A stretch of DNA of 64,000 nt, from the NCBI GenBank assembly GCA_900759325.1, contig CAAEUW010000040.1, positions 4,392-68,391 of the forward strand, read 5' to 3'. This document shows positions 9,298 through 15,217 of the stretch, one piece after another. This stretch comes from an uncultured Peptostreptococcus sp. (GTDB lineage Bacteria > Bacillota > Clostridia > Peptostreptococcales > Peptostreptococcaceae). The notes below the pieces were generated by a model. It ran no database searches. It had not been told where the DNA came from and saw only the letters and a program-made list of their open reading frames with translations. A program made the translations under genes and the position numbers. How positions within the stretch are numbered: position 1 is the first letter of the stretch; every line of letters begins with the position of its first letter.

Positions 9298-9326
9298 ATT
9301 GTATATTAATTATATTTATATAACAA
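9298..9326 (-). promoter_or_regulatory. Promoter of the 1153-residue surface protein
   Basis: Minus strand TTGTTA (9326-9321), 17-base spacer, TACAAT (9303-9298), about 28 bases before ATG 9270. The spacer and flanks are almost pure A/T. Confidence 0.6.
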
Positions 9327-9370
9327 CAGAAAGCTTTAATAGACATATATTTTCATCTTAGTTTTCTATA

Positions 9371-9814
9371 TTAGTTGTTTATTTCCAAGTCTACGTGTTT
9401 TTCTCCATGTGGTATTCCAATTACCTTAATTTTAGCCTGACCACTATAATACTTTCTTGAAGTATTTGCAAGAGTTGTTGGTGTGACATTTGTGCCTGTA
9501 AAATCAAACTCATATCCAAGTTTTTCACGTAAGCCTTTCTGTCCTTGCAAAGTGAGTTCATAAATATATCCACCAAATATACCTACATATATTTTCTTAG
9601 TTTTCACCCTTTCTAACTTTAGGTCTGTATTATTATTCACTACTATTCCGTTAGAAAAAGCCTCGGCTGCATGTGCACCCATTCCTGTATAAAACTCATT
9701 ATTAGCTATATTCTTATACACAGTCACACTCTTGTCTAGGGCGAAAGCGTTTGCACCTATCGTAGAAACTATAGCCATTACCATTACTGTTGATAATAAC
9801 TTTTTGAACTTCAT
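9371..9814 (-). CDS. Small secreted protein resembling a stand-alone NEAT-like domain
   Basis: 147 residues. A clear Sec signal peptide ends at A-N-A-F-A (about residue 25), leaving a mature protein of about 120 residues without wall anchor, lipobox or membrane segment. The order of conserved spots follows the NEAT-like domains of the two neighbours: a G-M-G (like S-M-G), an alanine-rich turn, a hydrophobic strand, then V-G-I-F-G-G-Y-I-Y-E-L where the neighbours have M-G-A-Y-G-H-L. If so, it could be a diffusible partner (hemophore-like) of the wall-bound NEAT proteins. The similarity is by eye and weak, so a secreted protein of unknown function is the safe call. AAGGAGAAG ribosome site before ATG 9814; own promoter with a perfect palindrome on the -10. 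Confidence 0.7.
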   Translation of the reverse strand: MKFKKLLSTVMVMAIVSTIGANAFALDKSVTVYKNIANNEFYTGMGAHAAEAFSNGIVVNNNTDLKLERVKTKKIYVGIFGGYIYELTLQGQKGLREKLGYEFDFTGTNVTPTTLANTSRKYYSGQAKIKVIGIPHGEKHVDLEINN

Positions 9815-9899
9815 AATATCTTCTCCTTTGTAATATAACTTTTCAACTTACATATATTCGACCTATATATGTCTATAAAGCTTACCCTCTTGCTTATAA

Positions 9900-9949
9900 G
9901 TTATTATATAAGCTATATATATAATAACATGTGTAATATTTATTGTCAA
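9900..9949 (-). promoter_or_regulatory. Promoter with palindromic operator over the -10 box
   Basis: Minus strand TTGACA (9949-9944), 17-base spacer, TATTAT (9926-9921). A perfect 11-bp inverted repeat, 9900-9910 with 9918-9928 (GTTATTATATA half-site, 7-base spacer), covers the -10 and start point, as a repressor operator would. A second repeat in the leader, 9850-9857 with 9865-9872, could form an RNA hairpin. An iron- or heme-responsive repressor would fit the gene context, but the site was not matched to a known consensus. Confidence 0.65.
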
Positions 9950-10007
9950 TCAATATAGATTCTCATACTTATTATTTTTATACATATGAATACAAAGGGA
10001 CAAGGAT

Positions 10008-10046
10008 ATACCTTATCCTCATACCTTATCCTCATACCTTAACATA
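10008..10046. repeat. 13-bp tandem repeat, about 2.5 copies
   Basis: ATACCTTATCCTC occurs exactly twice in tandem (10008-10020, 10021-10033) and a third, diverged copy follows. It lies just after the CWB2 remnant (on its 3' side) and may mark the deletion-prone end of the island. Confidence 0.7.
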
Positions 10047-10055
10047 ATTTAACTC

Positions 10056-10308
10056 TTACTTATTTAAACTGGATTCTACCCAACTACTTATAGTATTCAC
10101 ACCACCCAACAATACAGTCTTACTTGAATTATTATCAACCATTGACCTAACCTTTGATGGTATGCTGTCCTTCCTCACAAGTAATATCGGTGCCTGGGCC
10201 TTTTCTGTCACTGCTCCTGCTGATAATGCATCAATTGCATTATATCCATTTGATAGCATTACTGCAAAAATTAACAGGGCCATCAAACTATTAGTTATTT
10301 TTTTTCAT
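10056..10308 (-). pseudogene. Decayed CWB2 protein: signal peptide fused to a partial repeat, frameshifted in an A8 tract
   Basis: Minus strand AAAGGAG is seven bases before ATG 10308. Translation from that ATG runs into eight adenines (10305-10298) and stops at TAA 10293-10291 after five codons. One base fewer in the run would give M-K-K-I-T-N-S-L-M followed by a hydrophobic signal segment, continuous with the frame that ends at 10056. That frame goes straight from signal peptide into the middle of a CWB2 unit (S-N-G-Y-N-A-I-D-A-L-S-A-G, then V-L-L-G-G) and stops after a single partial repeat, where functional relatives have three. So both an internal deletion and a homopolymer frameshift are present. 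It could be phase-variable, but the short remainder makes decay more likely. Confidence 0.75.
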
Positions 10309-10487
10309 GACGAAACTCCTTTCCTTATCATATATTTGTAACCATGCTTACAACTCCAATTTAATGATATCATATTTTAACTAGAAATAACATTCATTAT
10401 TTTTAGTTTTTTTCGATGAATTTTACTAAATATAGCTAAATACTTTAAAAAAATCATACTGTTTTCTGCAAATATATTTTCTCACTT

Positions 10488-10520
10488 GAAAAAAAGCGTA
10501 GAAGTTTTGCTCCTACGCTC
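10488..10520 (-). terminator. Terminator of the arginine operon
   Basis: A 7-bp stem AGCGTAG (10495-10501) with CTACGCT (10513-10519) runs on the minus strand into TTTTTTTTC, about 85 bases after the argH stop. Confidence 0.85.
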
Positions 10521-10603
10521 TAAAAAACTATTTCTTTTATATACTACTTATCTACACCATCCACATCATTGAATTAACAGTCTTCTATATATGGCCTAAT
10601 TAG

Positions 10604-11977
10604 CTAAACATTCCATCCCCTAACAAATTCAATATGATTGGTTACCTGGTCCCTGCTAGGGCCTCCCAAGGATTGCCTACTTTCCACGCAGGCTTCAATA
10701 GCAATATTATCAAATATATCTTCCCCTATAAGGTCACAGTAGGCCTTGTAGTCGTCAAGGCTGATATCTTCCAGACCAATGCCCTTTTCTATGCAATCAA
10801 AGACTATTTCACCTACTAGCCTGTGGGAGTCTCTAAATGTCAATCCCTTTTTAACCAGGTAGTCTGCCAGGTCTGTAGCATTTAGGAAGCCTTGTCTAGT
10901 TGCCCTCAACATATTATCTTTCTTTACCTTAAGGGTTTTCATCATAGGCTTGGCAACCATCAGGGCCTTGGTCCATGTCTCTACACCATCAAAAAGTGCT
11001 TCCTTGTCTTCCTGCATATCCTTGTTATAGGCCAGTGGCAGGGCCTTCATCATAGACAATACAGTCAAGAGGTCTCCATATACCCTACCCGTTTTACCCC
11101 TTATCAGTTCGCAGGCATCTGGATTTTTCTTTTGTGGCATCATGGAACTTCCTGTGCTGTAGGCATCATCCATCTCTATGAAGGCAAATTCCTGGCTAGA
11201 CCAGATAATCAGCTCCTCACATAGCCTGCTCAAGTGCATCATTCCCACCGAACAAGCTCCAAGTAGGTCTATTACAAAGTCCCTATCACTTACTCCGTCC
11301 AGGGAATTCATACTTGGCATTTCAAAGCCCAAGTCTTTTGCTGTCATATGCCTGTCTATAGGAAAACTCGTTCCTGCCAGGGCCCCACTACCAAGTGGCA
11401 TGGTATTGTGGATAGATTTCCATGATTCTAGCCTAAGTAGGTCCCTCCTGGCCATTTCTACATGGGCCATAAGAAAATGGGCCAGTGATATGGGCTGGGC
11501 CCTTTGAAGGTGGGTATAGCCAGGCATTATTGTATCAATATTTTCCTCTGCCATATTTACCAGGATATCTATCCACTCCCTCAATAGGCCTGATAGTTTG
11601 TCCACAGAATGCCTGGCATATAGCTTTAAATCAAGGGCTACCTGGTCATTTCTGCTTCTTGCTGTATGTATTTTCTTGCCTACTTGACCTATTTTTTCTA
11701 TCAAAAGGGCCTCTATATTCATGTGGATATCTTCATGCTTGCTGGTAAATTCCACCAGGCCCTGGTCAATATCAGCTTCTATAGCCTCTAGACCACCAAT
11801 TATTAGGCCGGCTTCTTCCCTGCTTATTATTCCAGTTTCATCCAACATTTTTACATGGGCCTTACTGCCCTCTATATCATAGTGGTAAAGCTTCCAGTCA
11901 AAGCCAATAGAAGAATTAAAGTCTTCCATAATGTTGCTGGTCTCAGATTGGAACCTTCCACCCCATAACTTCTTCAT
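10604..11977 (-). CDS. argH: Argininosuccinate lyase
   Basis: 457 residues. Splits argininosuccinate into arginine and fumarate, the last step of arginine synthesis. The M-K-K-L-W-G-G-R-F start is typical of ArgH. The fumarase/aspartase superfamily signature G-S-S-M-M-P-Q-K-K-N-P lies at about 276-286, with T-A-R-S-R-N-D-Q at about 105-112 and the catalytic-region T-H-L-Q-R-A-Q-P near 155. Full family length. The start is ATG 11977, five bases after GAGGAGG; the longer frame from an upstream TTG would read through the ribosome site. Last gene of the operon with argG and the amino-acid-binding lipoprotein, 100 bases after argG. Confidence 0.97.
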   Translation of the reverse strand: MKKLWGGRFQSETSNIMEDFNSSIGFDWKLYHYDIEGSKAHVKMLDETGIISREEAGLIIGGLEAIEADIDQGLVEFTSKHEDIHMNIEALLIEKIGQVGKKIHTARSRNDQVALDLKLYARHSVDKLSGLLREWIDILVNMAEENIDTIMPGYTHLQRAQPISLAHFLMAHVEMARRDLLRLESWKSIHNTMPLGSGALAGTSFPIDRHMTAKDLGFEMPSMNSLDGVSDRDFVIDLLGACSVGMMHLSRLCEELIIWSSQEFAFIEMDDAYSTGSSMMPQKKNPDACELIRGKTGRVYGDLLTVLSMMKALPLAYNKDMQEDKEALFDGVETWTKALMVAKPMMKTLKVKKDNMLRATRQGFLNATDLADYLVKKGLTFRDSHRLVGEIVFDCIEKGIGLEDISLDDYKAYCDLIGEDIFDNIAIEACVESRQSLGGPSRDQVTNHIEFVRGWNV

Positions 11978-12077
11978 CTTAACCTCCTCAGTCAACCTGT
12001 TCTTATTTTTCTAACATATATCCCCCACATATGTATTTTGCCTAATTCTTTTTAACTATACTCTTTGGCTTCTTAAC

Positions 12078-13352
12078 CTATATTTCCAGGCCACTCTTTG
12101 CCCTCATCCTGGCATTGGTCTTTAGTGGTAGGGAGAATAGGTGTATAAAGCCTTCTGCATCCTTTTGATCGTATACATCATCCTCACCAAAAGTTGCTAT
12201 TTCTTCACTGTATAGTGAATATGGTGATTTTATTCCAGCTGGTATGCAGTTGCCCTTGTATAGCTTCATCTTTATCTGACCCGTACAAGTCTCTTGCGTT
12301 GAGTCTATAAAGGCATCCAGGGCCTGCTTAAGTGGTGTATACCATAGGCCATCATAAAGTAGCTGGGCATATTTAATAGCAATATGAGACTTAAAAGATG
12401 CTGTATCTCTGTCCAGAGTCAAGCTTTCTAAAAGTTGGTGGGCTTCCATCAGTAGGGTTCCTCCTGGAGTTTCATATATACCCCTTGACTTCATTCCTAC
12501 CAACCTGTTTTCTACCATGTCTAGTATACCTATACCATGCTTGGCCCCAATTTCATTGGCCTTTTCAAGTAGGGCTAGTGGCTCATCAAACTTTTGTCCA
12601 TTTATGGCTACTGGCTGGCCCTTTTCAAAGTCTATAACTACATATTCTGCCTGGTCCGGTGCCTCTTCTGGCCTTGTACATATCAGGCACAAGTCATCGA
12701 TTGGTTCGTTTTCAGGATTTTCCAGGTCACCACCCTCATGGCTAAGGTGAAGGACATTCCTGTCCATGCTGTAGGGCCTTTTCTTAGTGACTGGTACCTC
12801 TATACCGTGGTCTTTTGCATAGTCTATGGCATCTTCACGAGACTTGATATCCCATTCACGCCATGGGGCTATTATCTTTGTATCCGGGCTAAGGGCTGCT
12901 ATTGATACCTCAAACCTAACCTGGTCATTACCCTTACCTGTGGCACCGTGGCATATGTACTGGGCACCTTCTTTTTTGGCTACATCAACCAGGGCCTTGG
13001 CTATTAGGGGTCTAGCAACTGATGTTCCTAGTAGGTACTTGCCTTCATACTTAGATCCTGCCTTTATGACCGGCCAAACGAAGTCTTTGACGAATTCTTT
13101 TTTCAGGTCTACTATATAGCACTTGCTGGCCCCACTCTTTAAGGCTTTTTCATATACTATATCCAACTCATCACCCTGGCCTACATCACCACAAACTGCT
13201 ATTACCTGGCAGTTTTGGTAGTTTTCTTTCAGCCATGGTATAATTACTGATGTGTCCAGGCCTCCTGAATAGGCCAAGACCACCTTTGTCATTTCTCCAG
13301 CATTTACAATTTCCTTATCCTTTGCTATTGCTCCATTATCTATATTTTTCAT
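12078..13352 (-). CDS. argG: Argininosuccinate synthase
   Basis: 424 residues. Joins citrulline and aspartate with ATP to argininosuccinate. The N-type ATP pyrophosphatase loop S-G-G-L-D-T-S is at 29-35, followed by family blocks such as G-A-T-G-K-G-N-D-Q-V-R-F-E and P-W-R-E-W. The protein starts about 20 residues before the usual M-T-K-V-V-L-A-Y start. GGAG seven bases ahead of ATG 13352 supports the longer form, while the internal ATG has only a poorly spaced site. It lies 19 bases after the binding-lipoprotein gene and before argH. No carbamoyltransferase or carbamoyl-phosphate gene is nearby, so citrulline is made elsewhere or imported. Confidence 0.97.
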   Translation of the reverse strand: MKNIDNGAIAKDKEIVNAGEMTKVVLAYSGGLDTSVIIPWLKENYQNCQVIAVCGDVGQGDELDIVYEKALKSGASKCYIVDLKKEFVKDFVWPVIKAGSKYEGKYLLGTSVARPLIAKALVDVAKKEGAQYICHGATGKGNDQVRFEVSIAALSPDTKIIAPWREWDIKSREDAIDYAKDHGIEVPVTKKRPYSMDRNVLHLSHEGGDLENPENEPIDDLCLICTRPEEAPDQAEYVVIDFEKGQPVAINGQKFDEPLALLEKANEIGAKHGIGILDMVENRLVGMKSRGIYETPGGTLLMEAHQLLESLTLDRDTASFKSHIAIKYAQLLYDGLWYTPLKQALDAFIDSTQETCTGQIKMKLYKGNCIPAGIKSPYSLYSEEIATFGEDDVYDQKDAEGFIHLFSLPLKTNARMRAKSGLEI

Positions 13353-13371
13353 GTCTTTTCTCCACCCCTTC

Positions 13372-14199
13372 TTATTGCTTGCTCGCTAAATCTATATTCT
13401 TGTTTAAAATTTCCTCGTATTGTCCACTATCCTTTAATGACTTTATAGTCTTGTTAACTATGTCTAAAAGGGACTTGTTGTCTCCCTTTTTAATGGCTAT
13501 GGCTGCCTCTTCCTTGTTGGCCTGACTTAGGTTGACATCTATTAATTTAAGTCCATCATACTGGTTGGCATTTATTTTTGCTACTACAGTGCTGGCTACG
13601 ATTCCATCTATATTACCATTTTTCATATCAGCTATTAGGTCTGGTATGGCTGTTAGGGACTTTATCTTTGGAGCCTTCAAGGCCTCCTTAGCATATATTT
13701 CCTGGACACTCCCCCTCTGTACTCCTAGGACTATATTTTTTAGGTCATCCTCTTTGCTGATATCCTTACTGAAATTGCTATTTACTATGATGGAATTTGT
13801 TCCTTCAAAATATACGTCTGAAAAGTCTACAGATTTTTTTCTTTCTTCCGTTGGTGTCATAGATGTAATTACCATGTCTACCTTGGAAGACTGAAGGGCC
13901 ATTATCAGGGCATCAAAGTCCATAGCCTTGATTTCCAGCTTTACACCTATCTCGTCTGCTATTTTCTTGGCCAGGTCTATATCTGCGCCTACTACCTGGC
14001 TTTTCCCTGACTTATTTACAGTGAATTCAAATGGTGGATAGCCTGGTGCAGTACCTACGACTAGCTTACCATTTGCCTTTATTTTACTTAAAACATCTGC
14101 CTTATCATTTTCATTAGAATTTTTTGTGGCTGTACACCCCACTACTAGTACTAATGACATTACTAGTAATATTAATTTACTTATATTTTTCTTCATCAT
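13372..14199 (-). CDS. Amino-acid ABC transporter substrate-binding lipoprotein (probably arginine)
   Basis: 275 residues. A signal peptide with lipobox L-V-V-G-C (Cys22) anchors it outside the membrane. It is a type II periplasmic-binding fold of the polar amino-acid family (SBP_bac_3): L-V-V-G-T-A-P-G-Y-P-P-F-E-F near the mature start, D-I-D-L-A-K-K-I-A-D-E, then M-D-F-D-A-L-I-M-A-L-Q-S-S and M-T-P-T-E-E-R. No permease or ATPase gene follows, so it must use a transporter coded elsewhere. Co-transcription with argG and argH and the T-box leader point to arginine or a related basic amino acid. Start ATG 14199, five bases after AAAGGAG; the longer frame runs through the T-box terminator and is not real. 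Confidence 0.9.
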   Translation of the reverse strand: MMKKNISKLILLVMSLVLVVGCTATKNSNENDKADVLSKIKANGKLVVGTAPGYPPFEFTVNKSGKSQVVGADIDLAKKIADEIGVKLEIKAMDFDALIMALQSSKVDMVITSMTPTEERKKSVDFSDVYFEGTNSIIVNSNFSKDISKEDDLKNIVLGVQRGSVQEIYAKEALKAPKIKSLTAIPDLIADMKNGNIDGIVASTVVAKINANQYDGLKLIDVNLSQANKEEAAIAIKKGDNKSLLDIVNKTIKSLKDSGQYEEILNKNIDLASKQ

Positions 14200-14218
14200 A
14201 CTCACTCCTTTAACAAAC

Positions 14219-14370
14219 AAAAAAGCCTCTTGGGCATAATGCCCAAGAGACGAAAACTTCCGCGTTACCACTCTTGTTGATAGGATATCTATCTGCTAGC
14301 TAACTCGTGAAACCTATAGTTTCTAAATAGGCGGTACTACAAAAATTCTACCTGCTATCCGGAATCGCAA
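14219..14370 (-). promoter_or_regulatory. Second, partial T-box unit (antiterminator and terminator, no stem I)
   Basis: The minus strand carries a second T-box sequence, GAGTGGTAACGCGG (14274-14261), preceded by a stem III-like GATAG/CTATC element. It is followed by a terminator (14249-14239 with 14237-14227) and TTTTTTG, ending 20 bases before the lipoprotein start. Only about 120 bases separate it from the first terminator, too little for a full stem I; no AGUA or GA motif is seen. It therefore looks like a second decision point served by the single upstream specifier, or a decayed full copy. Confidence 0.85.
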
Positions 14371-14371
14371 A

Positions 14372-14611
14372 TAAAAAAAAGTCTCTTGGACAAATGTCCA
14401 AGAGACGAAAAATTTCCGCGTTACCACTCCTATTGATAGATATACTATCCTCTCAAACCCTTAAGGCGGGGAACCTGCTACAATACTGTTATTTCCTATA
14501 GCAACCTCAAAAGCTCTCTTCACTTCAAACTTCAATATCGGACTCACACCATACTCCGACTCGCTGAAAATTCATCTGAGCTACTCTCTTTATCATCGGC
14601 TTTATTTAGTT
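14372..14611 (-). promoter_or_regulatory. T-box riboswitch, first unit with full stem I
   Basis: Minus-strand leader of about 240 bases. Stem I region (14605-14510) has a GA/K-turn-like base, an AGUA motif and a distal TCGGA/TCCGA stem. Stem II and a GATAG/CTATC stem III follow, then the T-box GAGTGGTAACGCGG (14430-14417) and a 12-bp terminator (14406-14395 with 14392-14381) with eight U. Uncharged tRNA pairing to the specifier and T-box would prevent termination and switch on the arginine genes. The specifier could not be fixed by eye: overlapping AGA (Arg), AAG and GAG triplets sit at 14521-14514. AGA fits the gene content. Confidence 0.93.
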
Positions 14612-14618
14612 GAGTATT

Positions 14619-14647
14619 ATTATATTGCTTCTTGTTAAACTTGTCAA
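14619..14647 (-). promoter_or_regulatory. Consensus promoter of the arginine operon
   Basis: Exact TTGACA (14647-14642), 17-base spacer and exact TATAAT (14624-14619) on the minus strand, right before the T-box leader. A perfect sigma-A promoter implies that control is by the leader rather than by initiation. Confidence 0.9.
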
Positions 14648-14761
14648 CACCTTTTTTTATTTTTTATTATATCCTACTTTCCTATTGATAAAATTTTATA
14701 GTTTCCCCACTCATCTTGTAGCAAGTAAAATGTCCTCATATTTTACCATATTCATAGGTTT

Positions 14762-15217
14762 CTAATACCTATCTTTGGACTCCCTTTCTATTCTTCTCAT
14801 AGCATCCTTTTTGGCCAGGTCTTGTCTCTTGTCATATAACTTCTTACCCTTGGCTAGCCCTAGCTCTAGCTTGACCCTACCATTTTTCAGGTAGACGCTC
14901 ATTGGTACCAGCGAGTATCCCTTTATAGTCGTAGCCCCGATTAGTTTCCTGATTTCAGCCTTGTGGAGTAGGAGCTTTCTAGTCCTAAGCGGGTCTACAT
15001 TGAACCTGTTCCCCTGATCGTATGGGCTGATATGTACCTGCTTTAGGAATACTTCGCTGTTGTCAACTGATGCATAGCCTTCCTTTAGGTTAATCCTACC
15101 CTGTCTGATTGACTTGACCTCAGTCCCCTTTAGTTCTATACCACATTCGTAGACCTCATCTATAAAATAGTCGTGTCTAGCCTTCTTGTTAGTCGCTAGA
15201 ATCTTTTTTCCCGACAT
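14762..15217 (-). CDS. smpB: SsrA-binding protein SmpB
   Basis: 151 residues, normal length. Binds tmRNA and brings it to stalled ribosomes for trans-translation. Family marks: N-K-K-A-R-H-D-Y near the start, G-I-E-L-x-G-T-E-V-K-S-I-R, N-L-K-E-G-Y-A, and the basic tail G-K-K-L-Y-D-K-R-Q-D-L-A-K-K-D. Its ATG shares one base with the rnr stop (TAATG), so it is translationally coupled to rnr, the usual arrangement in Firmicutes. No ssrA gene follows in the 120 bases before the arginine promoter. Confidence 0.97.
   Translation of the reverse strand: MSGKKILATNKKARHDYFIDEVYECGIELKGTEVKSIRQGRINLKEGYASVDNSEVFLKQVHISPYDQGNRFNVDPLRTRKLLLHKAEIRKLIGATTIKGYSLVPMSVYLKNGRVKLELGLAKGKKLYDKRQDLAKKDAMRRIERESKDRY

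Noticed and set aside
1..10310. Mobile element or prophage origin of the surface island
   Set aside because: No transposase, integrase, terminal repeats or tRNA junction; only domain duplication and a small tandem repeat are seen.
14199..14271. Longer N-terminus of the amino-acid-binding lipoprotein
   Set aside because: The extra frame translates the T-box terminator hairpin and would hide the lipoprotein signal.
14640..14761. Possible tmRNA (ssrA) after smpB
   Set aside because: The usual neighbour of smpB was looked for, but no tRNA-like ends or tag frame fit in the 120 bases; the space holds only a weak hairpin and the arginine promoter.
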